Part shown: positions 1 through 5,856 of the stretch, in pieces | Layout: every line of letters begins with the position of its first letter | Position numbering within the stretch: position 1 is the stretch's first letter | NCBI GenBank assembly: GCA_029942205.1 | Contig: JAOZTL010000190.1 | Coordinates: 1-6,484 of the forward strand | Direction: 5' to 3' | Origin: Bacteroidales bacterium | GTDB lineage: Bacteria > Bacteroidota > Bacteroidia > Bacteroidales > JAOZTL01 | DNA: 6,484 bases | The notes under the pieces: generated by a model | What the model was told of the DNA's origin: nothing | The model's input: only the letters and a program-made list of their open reading frames with translations | Database searches by the model: none | Made by a program: the position numbers and the translations under genes

Positions 1-25
1 AATGCTTGGGCATTGGATACCATCT

Positions 26-871
26 TTATGAAAGGCTCAATCTCAAAGGGTGGGCAATGACAGGCGTTCGTTTTGATATACATTTTTCGATCATCATTTT
101 TTGAACAGACGGAATTTTTTCAGCAGGAATCTCAATTCCCAAATCGCCACGAGCAATCATTACACCATAAGCATGGTCTAAAATTTCGTCTAAATTATCT
201 ATTCCTTCTTGATTTTCAATTTTAGCAATCACTTTGATTTTGCTATTCTTTTCGTTAAGTATTCGTTTAATACTCAATATATCTTCTTTATTACGAACAA
301 ATGAATGTGCAATAAAATCCAAATTATTATCAATTGCAAAATCAATAAATTTTCGATCTTTACTACTCAACGAAGGTAAATCAATATGCGCATCAGGCAC
401 ATTAACACTTTTTTTGCTTTTTATTATTCCATCATTTTTCACATAACAAACCAATGCGTCTTGTGTTTTGCTAACAACCGCAAATGCCGTTTCGCCATCA
501 TCAATCAAAATAGTGCTATCAATCTGAATATCATTTACAAAACCAGCATACGTAACATAAATACATTTTTTTGTTGATTTCTGACTAGCATCACCACGAA
601 ACGAAATTTTATCTCCTTCTTTCAATTCAATCAACTCATCCGTTTCCGTAGTCCTTATTTCTGGACCTTTAGTATCTAATAATAATGGGATTTTATCTGA
701 AACTTCACGCACATTATTAATTACACGCATGGCATCTGCATGATTTTGGTGGGCAGTATTCAATCGCACGACATTCATGCCTGCTTCATACAATTCTCGA
801 AGAAACGAGACATCGCATTTTTTGTCTGAAATAGTTGCAACTATTTTAGTTCTTTTATTAGTAAATTTCAT
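26..871 (-). CDS. pyk: Pyruvate kinase, N-terminal and catalytic part; C-terminus lost
   Basis: Glycolytic enzyme converting phosphoenolpyruvate and ADP to pyruvate and ATP in the cytoplasm. The 281 visible residues hold the N-terminal barrel strand with RLNTAH (about 36-41, substrate-binding Arg), the DTKGPEIRT motif (66-74), the small B domain (about 75-160), the AHSFVR motif (188-193), VIAKIENQEG (214-223, catalytic Lys and metal-binding Glu) and ARGDLGIEIP (240-249, metal-binding Asp). The family is normally about 470-480 residues. Here the expected [I/V]VATQML...NPRPTRAE segment does not follow RTPVI (268-272): about ten unrelated residues come next, then a TAA. No other frame of bases 1-55 restores the pyruvate kinase sequence, so this is not a simple one-base shift. 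It may be a broken gene, a rearrangement or an assembly join. The start ATG lies 54 bases after the purC stop, which suggests co-transcription. Identity is near certain; the 3' end is doubtful. Confidence 0.93.
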   Translation of the reverse strand: MKFTNKRTKIVATISDKKCDVSFLRELYEAGMNVVRLNTAHQNHADAMRVINNVREVSDKIPLLLDTKGPEIRTTETDELIELKEGDKISFRGDASQKSTKKCIYVTYAGFVNDIQIDSTILIDDGETAFAVVSKTQDALVCYVKNDGIIKSKKSVNVPDAHIDLPSLSSKDRKFIDFAIDNNLDFIAHSFVRNKEDILSIKRILNEKNSKIKVIAKIENQEGIDNLDEILDHAYGVMIARGDLGIEIPAEKIPSVQKMMIEKCISKRTPVIAHPLRLSLS

Positions 872-925
872 GTAGTTTATGTTGTTTTATGTTCTGTAAT
901 CTATATTTGCGAAAAAACTTATCTC

Positions 926-1870
926 TTATTTATTTTCAAAAAAATCAATTACATTCTCTTCTATTCGCTTTTGCACATTTTGAATATCCGCTTTTACAAA
1001 AACTTCGCCTGTTATTTTCTCATACAATTCAATGTACCTGTTCGATACTTGTTCTATAAATTCATTCGGCATTTCAGGAATTTCTTCGCCTTGTTTGCCT
1101 TGAAAACCGTTATTCATCAACCATTCACGTACAAACTCTTTCGACAATTGACGTTGCGCTTCACCTTTATCAAACCGTTCTTGATAGCCATCGGCATAAA
1201 AATAACGAGACGAATCTGGCGTATGAATTTCATCAATTAAGTAAATTTCATCGCCTTTTTTCCCAAATTCGTATTTTGTATCTACCAAAATTAAACCTTT
1301 CTCAGCAGCCATTTGGCTTCCTCGCTCAAAAAGTTGGTAAGTATATTTCTCTATTAATGCATAATCTTCAGCCGTAATAAGCCCTTGTGCGATAATTTCC
1401 TCTTTCGATATTTCCTCGTCGCCGTGCTCTTCTTTTGTGGTTGGAGTAATTATAGGCGACTCAAAGTATTGATGTTCCTGCATTCCGTCAGGAATAGCAA
1501 CGCCACTAATTGTTCTATTGCCTTTTTTGTACGATCGCCACGAGCTTCCTGTCAAATATCCACGAATAATCATTTCTATCGGAAATGGTTCGCATTTGTA
1601 ACCCACAGTTACCATCGGATCGGGCATTGTTATTTTCCAGTTCGGCACAATGTCCTTCGTTGCATCCAAAAACTGAGCAGCTATTTGATTCAGTACTTGC
1701 CCTTTAAAAGGTATTCCATTGGGTAAAACCTGATCAAAAGCAGAAATTCGATCAGAAACGATCATAACTAAATATTCTTCCGAAATTGTATACACATCTC
1801 GAACTTTTCCTTTGTAAACATTTTTTTGATTATCGAATTTAAAATTCGTTTCTACAACTGCTTGTTCCAT
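926..1870 (-). CDS. purC: Phosphoribosylaminoimidazole-succinocarboxamide synthase (SAICAR synthetase)
   Basis: Cytoplasmic enzyme of de novo purine synthesis. It joins aspartate to carboxyaminoimidazole ribonucleotide (CAIR) using ATP, giving SAICAR. The 314-residue product is complete and shows the family landmarks in order: the ATP-binding loop YKGKVRDVY (19-27), SDRISAFD (39-46), the signature IIRGYLTGSSW (101-111), ITPTTKEEHGDEE (141-153), the second signature LILVDTKYEFG (193-203), and DEIHTPDSSRYFY (213-225). The length fits the longer SAICAR synthetase form found in Bacteroidota; the E. coli enzyme is about 237 residues. The ATG at 1870 is chosen because the family N-terminus begins shortly before the KVRDVY loop. 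The upstream AGGA is about 13 bases away and weak, as is common in this phylum. No other pur genes are visible; pyk follows closely downstream. No purine riboswitch was recognised upstream. Confidence 0.97.
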   Translation of the reverse strand: MEQAVVETNFKFDNQKNVYKGKVRDVYTISEEYLVMIVSDRISAFDQVLPNGIPFKGQVLNQIAAQFLDATKDIVPNWKITMPDPMVTVGYKCEPFPIEMIIRGYLTGSSWRSYKKGNRTISGVAIPDGMQEHQYFESPIITPTTKEEHGDEEISKEEIIAQGLITAEDYALIEKYTYQLFERGSQMAAEKGLILVDTKYEFGKKGDEIYLIDEIHTPDSSRYFYADGYQERFDKGEAQRQLSKEFVREWLMNNGFQGKQGEEIPEMPNEFIEQVSNRYIELYEKITGEVFVKADIQNVQKRIEENVIDFFENK

Positions 1871-1932
1871 GATTTTTTATTTTTCCTAATCTTTTTTATA
1901 TGTCAAAATATGCACTTCTTCTGTTTTTTTTA

Positions 1933-1940
1933 CGAAAGTA
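1933..1940 (-). promoter_or_regulatory. Possible -7 promoter element for purC
   Basis: The minus strand reads TACTTTCG here, one base off the Bacteroidota sigma factor -7 consensus TAnnTTTG. It lies about 62 bases before the purC ATG and downstream (in the minus direction) of the terminator and repeats, so a new promoter is expected somewhere in this stretch. A TTTG (CAAA on plus at 1953-1956) is present, but only 12 bases away instead of about 19-21, so the match is weak. Confidence 0.3.
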
Positions 1941-1967
1941 TGAAAAACTACTCAAACTAAAAAGCTT

Positions 1968-2032
1968 CTAAGGTCTTCAACCTATTTTATGTTACTTACG
2001 CATCCACATAACATTCAATTAATCAGTTAATT
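1968..2032 (+). repeat. Interspersed hairpin repeat, copy A
   Basis: The copy begins CTAAGGTCTTCAACCT, which can fold with AGGT (1971-1974) pairing to ACCT (1980-1983), and continues TATTTTATGTTACTTACGCA. Its first 24 bases match the reverse complement of copy C at 22 positions. The CTTACGCA and ATCAGTT segments are shared with copy B. A second perfect hairpin, AATTAA-TCAG-TTAATT, occupies 2017-2032. Read on the minus strand, the first stem closes with a T.G wobble around a GAA loop. Confidence 0.8.
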
Positions 2033-2078
2033 ATAAGTGAGTAAATAAAAAACTTTTGTTAAACTACTTAGTAATTCA

Positions 2079-2120
2079 AAAAAAAACTCTGCAAACATTT
2101 TCTTTTGCAGAGTTTTTTTT
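2079..2120 (-). terminator. Intrinsic terminator, probably for the ftsK-lolA transcript
   Basis: A perfect inverted repeat. The core ACTCTGCAAA (2086-2095) pairs with TTTGCAGAGT (2104-2113) around an 8-base loop, and flanking A and T runs extend the pairing to 17 bp. It has a T run on either strand and so could stop transcription in both directions. All genes here run on the minus strand, so its likely job is to end the transcript passing through lolA. It is about 270 bases beyond the lolA stop codon, unusually far, with repeat copies B and C in between. Confidence 0.9.
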
Positions 2121-2135
2121 CAACATCATGTCGAA

Positions 2136-2190
2136 TTAAGCACTTCGTGCTATTTGATATTGCTTACGCACTTGTGCAAATCAGTTGCAA
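2136..2190 (+). repeat. Interspersed hairpin repeat, copy B
   Basis: The copy starts TTAAG and folds as AGCAC-TTC-GTGCT (2139-2151), a perfect 5-bp stem. It continues TATTTGATATTGCTTACGCA, matching copies A and C in the tail. The small GCACTTGTGC palindrome (2168-2177) and the perfect hairpin TGCAA-ATCAG-TTGCA (2175-2189) follow. Its stem bases differ from those of the other copies but remain fully paired, which argues for selection on the fold or for a hairpin-dependent mobile unit. Confidence 0.8.
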
Positions 2191-2359
2191 TCAATAATTT
2201 ACAAATAATTTCAAAATGAAAAAGTGTTGTTTAATTATATGCAGCTACTTATTTTTTTATTGATAAAAGTAAACAATAATATTATAAATACTCGTACTAA
2301 AGTTTTTCAGTATTTATTAATAATTTTACAACTATCTGTTTAAAAGACACTTGAACATA

Positions 2360-2394
2360 TACTTAAGCAGCATAAAATAGGTCGAAGATCTTAG
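2360..2394 (-). repeat. Interspersed hairpin repeat, copy C, inverted
   Basis: On the minus strand it reads CTAAGATCTTCGACCTATTTTATG and then CTGCTTAAG, matching copies A and B but facing the opposite way. It begins within the last codons of lolA: the TAA stop lies inside its CTAAG. The plus-strand form AGGTC-GAA-GATCT (2379-2391) pairs along five positions with one G.T wobble. With copy A or B it forms terminal inverted repeats bounding 1968-2394 or 2136-2394. Confidence 0.8.
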
Positions 2395-3050
2395 TTCTCT
2401 CTTTCGTCAATAACATAAACTCCTTTGTATTGTGGACGATTTTTATCAAAAATAAACATACTTTCAACCACCTTCACATTCGATTTAAATTGAGTAATCT
2501 GAATTGTATAATTTATACCGTCTTTATTTCGTGTTTGTAATGCATAAATTTGTTTTTTCGATTTATTAATCAACAATTTTATTGATGAATATTTTTTTTC
2601 TTTTGGTTTTTCGGGAAATAAATTAATCTGTTGTAACACACTTCCAGCTTGCGACGTTTCGCCAATATATTGATATTTAAAGCCAGACTCGTAAATCGTC
2701 AATACTTTTGCAGGATTCAATACTTGCTCATTTTCTTGATTTGGTTCTGAAATGGTTAATTCCTCATCAGCAATTAAGTGCGTCCAAATCGTTTTTCCAT
2801 CAGAAAATATTTCATTGCCCATAAAAAATAATTTATATTTATTTCCTTTAATATAAATCGTACCTTTGGTGGTATCCACTACATTTTCTTGTGTGTTCTG
2901 GAGAATATAGAGAAATTTAATTTTAATTGTTTTGTAAGTTTTCGTTTGTTTTGATACCGCATCGAGTATTGCTTTCGCTTTTTGGTCTTTTTGAGCCATA
3001 GCACTGTATGCGAATACTGCAATCATTACAATAAGCAAATTTTTCTTCAT
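2391..3050 (-). CDS. lolA: LolA-like outer-membrane lipoprotein carrier protein
   Basis: Periplasmic chaperone that, in the known Lol pathway, takes lipoproteins from the inner-membrane LolCDE transporter and ferries them to the outer membrane. The 219-residue product starts with a clear signal peptide (MKKN, a hydrophobic core at about 5-16, then an AMA-Q cleavage site near 19-20), consistent with periplasmic location. The mature part resembles the LolA fold: an N-terminal helix (about 24-38), then beta strands including VVDTTKGTIYIKGNKYKLFF (57-76), SDGKTIWTH (83-91), the LNPAKVLTIYESGFKYQY region (111-128) and a late VYVIDERE end typical of Bacteroidota members. It follows ftsK by 97 bases, the same gene order as in E. 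coli, which supports the call. Sequence similarity within LolA is low, so this rests on overall pattern and context. Its stop codon overlaps repeat copy C, and its likely terminator is 270 bases away. Confidence 0.87.
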   Translation of the reverse strand: MKKNLLIVMIAVFAYSAMAQKDQKAKAILDAVSKQTKTYKTIKIKFLYILQNTQENVVDTTKGTIYIKGNKYKLFFMGNEIFSDGKTIWTHLIADEELTISEPNQENEQVLNPAKVLTIYESGFKYQYIGETSQAGSVLQQINLFPEKPKEKKYSSIKLLINKSKKQIYALQTRNKDGINYTIQITQFKSNVKVVESMFIFDKNRPQYKGVYVIDEREN

Positions 3051-3077
3051 GTGTATATTTTTTAAACCGTAAATAAT

Positions 3078-3090
3078 AAGGTCTTCGACC
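3078..3090 (+). repeat. Interspersed hairpin repeat, partial copy D
   Basis: AAGGTCTTCGACC matches the core of copies A and C. GGTC (3080-3083) pairs perfectly with GACC (3087-3090); on the minus strand the loop is GAA. The tail after it (GATTATAGCTTG...) is only loosely like the TATTTTATGTT tail. It lies about 28 bases before the lolA ATG, so it would form a hairpin in the lolA leader of a minus-strand transcript. Confidence 0.6.
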
Positions 3091-3114
3091 GATTATAGCT
3101 TGTCTACTTATTTT

Positions 3115-3122
3115 CAAACGTA
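3115..3122 (-). promoter_or_regulatory. Possible -7 promoter element for lolA
   Basis: The minus strand reads TACGTTTG, a full match to the Bacteroidota -7 consensus TAnnTTTG, 64 bases before the lolA ATG and just after the ftsK stop. No clear TTTG -33 element lies at the usual distance. If used, it would let lolA be transcribed apart from ftsK, with hairpin copy D in its leader. Confidence 0.38.
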
Positions 3123-3148
3123 AGATTTAGCTTTTTTTATATCAGGTC

Positions 3149-5719
3149 TTAGTTGTTTAGCGAAGTCAAAAACTGTTCCAAAGAGTATTCATCTGAATAT
3201 AGCACTTGTCTTGCCTTGCTTCCTTCATATTTACCAACAATTCCTGCTGCTTCTAATTGATCGATTATTCGTCCTGCACGATTGTATCCTATCGACATTT
3301 TTCGCTGAATCAAGGAAGTAGATCCTTGCTGGTGCATTACAATCAGTCGAGCTGCATCGTCAAAAAGCTCATCACGCTTAGTCAAATCAATTTCTTTTTT
3401 CGATTCGCCTTCTTCCTTACTGTAATCTGGCAGTATCATTGCCGAAGTGTAACTCTGCTGCGAATGAATGTAAGCCGTGATTTTGTCCAATTCGGGAGTA
3501 TCAACAAACGCACATTGCAGACGCACCAAATCGCTTCCTTCGGAAATAAGCATGTCTCCACGCCCGATCAATTGATTTGCTCCTGGGCTATCCAAAATGG
3601 TTCGAGAGTCAATCATGGATGCAACTTTGAAAGCCAAACGAGTAGGAAAATTCGCTTTAATAACACCCGTAATAATATTCGTAGAGGGTCGTTGTGTAGC
3701 CACTATCAAGTGAATACCAATTGCTCTGGCAAGCTGTGCCAATCGAGCCAAGGGTAGTTCCACTTCTTTTCCTGCTGTCATTATTAAATCGGCAAATTCA
3801 TCAATAACCAACACGATATAAGGCAAGAATAGGTGTCCTTTTTCTGGATTCAATCGGCGAGCTATAAACTTTGCATTATATTCTTTAATGTTTCGAACTT
3901 GTGCTTTTTTCAATAAGTTGTATCGATTATCCATTTCCACATTAAGCGAACCGAGTGTATTCACTACCTGATTATTATCTGTAATAATAGCTTCCTCACT
4001 TTCTGGCAATTTTGCTAAGAAATGTTTTTCTATTTTTTCGTATAATGTTAATTCTACTTTTTTCGGATCAACAAAAACGAACTTTAAATGTGCAGGATGC
4101 TTTTTATACAACAACGAAGCAATAATGACATTCAGCCCCACCGATTTACCTTGTCCCGTAGCTCCAGCCACAAGTAAGTGAGGCATTTTGGTTAAATCAA
4201 CAACGTAAGATTCGTTTGAAATAGTTTTTCCTAAAGCAATAGGAAGCTCCATTTTCGATTCTTGAAATTTAGTAGAACTAATAACCGAGCGCATCGACAC
4301 AATTTCAGGCTTTTGGTTTGGCACTTCAATACCGATAGTTCCACGCCCTGGCATCGGGGCAATAATCCGAATTCCAAGAGCAGCAAGGCTTAGAGCAATG
4401 TCATCTTCTAAATTTTTGATTTTAGAAATACGCACACCCGCTGCTGGAATAATTTCGTACAGCGTAATAGTAGGACCAATCATTGCCTTTATTTTGGTAA
4501 TGTCGATCTTGAAGTTTTTGAGTGTCTCTACAATTTTATTTTTATTACTAATCAGCTCTTCTTTGGTTACTTCGGAGTTTTGTGCACGGTGATCTTCTAA
4601 CAAATCAATGGATGGCAATCGGTAATTTGACAATTCAAGCGTAGGGTCGTACACCTCGTCAGGCAGAGTACTAATAACGTCTGCTTCAATATCTTGATTG
4701 TGTTCTACGTCCAAAGCCAATCGATCATTCAATTTATCATCTAACTTTTCTGCCGCTTCTGTTACCTTATTTTCAAGATTCTCTTTGGTGTCATTTACCT
4801 CAAACCCAAGATCGTTTTGTGCTTCTTTTTTTTTTATTTTTTTTCCACTATCATCTAATGTAAATTTCTGACGATCGACCATTTGCAATGGTTCATTCGT
4901 ATCCATATCGATAACTTTGTTTTGTGGAATAAAATTCTGAAAGGTTTCTTTTTTTGCAACGGATTCTGCTTTTTTTATTGGCGTTTCTTCTTGAGTAGCA
5001 GCTTTTTCCACGCTTTCTTTTACTTCTTTTTGTTTGACAGATAAAGATGCTGATTGTACTGCTTTTTTCAAGGTTTTTGTGCTCGAATAATTTAGAATAA
5101 AATTTTTCAACCAGAAAAAAGCGTTTTCAAAAGTAAAAATAACAAAGCCAATAATGGCAATAAACAGAATAAAAAATGTTCCTGCCATTCCCAAAGCACC
5201 TTCAAGCCAGTTACTTATAAAATATCCATAACTGCCGCCAAGAAACAAATAATTATCGGCAAAGAAATAAGAAAGTGTGATGGATGTCCACAATACACCG
5301 AAGACGGCATTTTTTATAGACTCACGAAGCGACAGTAATTTAACATTAACCAGCTCTAAACCAGATAAAACCATCAAAAATACAAATCCAAACGAAGCGA
5401 TACCAAACCAGCGGAATATAAACAGGTTAGACAAGGCTGCTCCTGTTTTTCCTGCCCAATTTTCGACCATTATATCCGACGACATGTAATCAAAAAAGCC
5501 ATAATCCAAGTAACTTTGATCGGCTTTCCATGTAAACAAAAAGGAAACAAATGCCACTAAAACATACACAGATGATGCCAGCATGACGATACTCAATAAA
5601 AATCGAAACCGTTCATCAGCCATCAGATTTTTGGTTTGCACCAACAACGAAGTTTTTTCTTTTGCTTTAGCTTTGGTTGTACTTATTTTTCTTTTAGCAG
5701 GGGCTTTCTTTGTACTCAT
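3149..5719 (-). CDS. ftsK: DNA translocase FtsK
   Basis: Septum-anchored ATP-driven motor that pumps chromosomal DNA during division and helps resolve chromosome dimers. The 856 residues are complete. After a basic N-terminus (1-25) come about four membrane segments (roughly 40-63, 98-120, 136-155, 176-200). A charged, low-complexity linker follows (about 210-380), rich in K, E and D. The motor has the FtsK alpha/beta domains, with Walker A GATGQGKS (519-526), Walker B VLVIDEF (636-642), and IGIHLIVATQRPS (667-679). The C-terminal winged-helix gamma domain (about 783-850) carries the DNA-recognition stretch IGYNRAGRIIDQLEAAGIVG. An in-frame TAA directly precedes the ATG at 5719, which fixes the start. 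A possible -7 promoter element and hairpin copy E lie in its leader; lolA follows. The linker is encoded over an A8-T-A10 run, a possible slippage site. Confidence 0.97.
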   Translation of the reverse strand: MSTKKAPAKRKISTTKAKAKEKTSLLVQTKNLMADERFRFLLSIVMLASSVYVLVAFVSFLFTWKADQSYLDYGFFDYMSSDIMVENWAGKTGAALSNLFIFRWFGIASFGFVFLMVLSGLELVNVKLLSLRESIKNAVFGVLWTSITLSYFFADNYLFLGGSYGYFISNWLEGALGMAGTFFILFIAIIGFVIFTFENAFFWLKNFILNYSSTKTLKKAVQSASLSVKQKEVKESVEKAATQEETPIKKAESVAKKETFQNFIPQNKVIDMDTNEPLQMVDRQKFTLDDSGKKIKKKEAQNDLGFEVNDTKENLENKVTEAAEKLDDKLNDRLALDVEHNQDIEADVISTLPDEVYDPTLELSNYRLPSIDLLEDHRAQNSEVTKEELISNKNKIVETLKNFKIDITKIKAMIGPTITLYEIIPAAGVRISKIKNLEDDIALSLAALGIRIIAPMPGRGTIGIEVPNQKPEIVSMRSVISSTKFQESKMELPIALGKTISNESYVVDLTKMPHLLVAGATGQGKSVGLNVIIASLLYKKHPAHLKFVFVDPKKVELTLYEKIEKHFLAKLPESEEAIITDNNQVVNTLGSLNVEMDNRYNLLKKAQVRNIKEYNAKFIARRLNPEKGHLFLPYIVLVIDEFADLIMTAGKEVELPLARLAQLARAIGIHLIVATQRPSTNIITGVIKANFPTRLAFKVASMIDSRTILDSPGANQLIGRGDMLISEGSDLVRLQCAFVDTPELDKITAYIHSQQSYTSAMILPDYSKEEGESKKEIDLTKRDELFDDAARLIVMHQQGSTSLIQRKMSIGYNRAGRIIDQLEAAGIVGKYEGSKARQVLYSDEYSLEQFLTSLNN

Positions 5720-5739
5720 TTATTTTTCACTCATTTACG

Positions 5740-5754
5740 AAGGTATTCGACCTT
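5740..5754 (+). repeat. Interspersed hairpin repeat, partial copy E
   Basis: AAGGTATTCGACCTT has a perfect 5-bp stem (AAGGT 5740-5744, ACCTT 5750-5754) with the innermost pair of the other copies lost. The following TTATTAATATT is weakly like the TATTTTATGTT tail. It sits about 20 bases before the ftsK ATG and would form a hairpin in the ftsK leader. Membership in the family rests mainly on the core. Confidence 0.5.
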
Positions 5755-5781
5755 ATTAATATTTTTTTTCAGAATCTTTCA

Positions 5782-5802
5782 TTCGCTTATTTTGTAAACG
5801 AA
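5782..5802. repeat. Imperfect inverted repeat in the ftsK upstream region
   Basis: TTCGCTTA and TAAACGAA can pair over eight positions with one mismatch (a G.U wobble in minus-strand RNA) around a TTTTG loop. No T run follows on either strand, so it is not an obvious terminator. It could be an RNA hairpin in the ftsK leader or a protein site, or chance. Confidence 0.35.
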
Positions 5803-5823
5803 AAGCTCGATTCATTCAAGCGA

Positions 5824-5831
5824 CAAAGCTA
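5824..5831 (-). promoter_or_regulatory. Possible -7 promoter element for ftsK
   Basis: The minus strand reads TAGCTTTG, a full match to TAnnTTTG, 25 bases after the stop of the upstream gene and 104 bases before the ftsK ATG. The -33 position has no clear TTTG. Its place just after the upstream gene favours a promoter giving a leader of roughly 100 bases that contains two potential hairpins. Confidence 0.38.
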
Positions 5832-5856
5832 TAAATAAACTTTAAAGAATTGAACT

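Larger units (their letters stand above)
1871..2390. other. 520-base gene-free stretch between lolA and purC
   Basis: No credible gene lies here on either strand. It holds, from low to high coordinates: the presumed purC leader and promoter (1871-1967), repeat copy A (from 1968), a perfect terminator-like inverted repeat (2079-2120), repeat copy B (2136-2190), an AT-rich segment with no recognised content (about 2191-2359), and repeat copy C, whose end overlaps the lolA stop codon. The AT-rich segment contains only very short reading frames. Confidence 0.8.

Noticed and set aside
1871..1967. A purine riboswitch or operator in the purC leader
   Set aside because: No recognisable aptamer core or operator palindrome is visible in the short AT-rich leader.
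2216..2263. A 15-codon plus-strand frame, MKKCCLIICSYLFFY
   Set aside because: It starts like a signal peptide but is very short and AT-rich, has no clear ribosome site and sits in a repeat-bounded segment; most likely chance.
1968..2394. A CRISPR array from the repeated CTTACGCA-type units
   Set aside because: Only two direct copies and one inverted copy occur, at irregular spacing and diverged; there are no regular spacers or cas genes.
3092..3097. TATAAT on the minus strand before lolA, as a sigma70 -10 box
   Set aside because: No -35 box lies at a fitting distance, and Bacteroidota use TAnnTTTG-type elements; the match overlaps AT-rich sequence next to repeat D.
2923..3117. A 64-codon minus-strand frame overlapping the start of lolA
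   Set aside because: It overlaps lolA out of frame, has no family-like sequence, and lolA has a clear signal peptide in its own frame.
3257..3757. A 166-codon plus-strand frame inside ftsK, and similar plus-strand frames inside purC and the other genes
   Set aside because: These are shadows of strongly supported minus-strand genes, with composition unlike real proteins of this genome.
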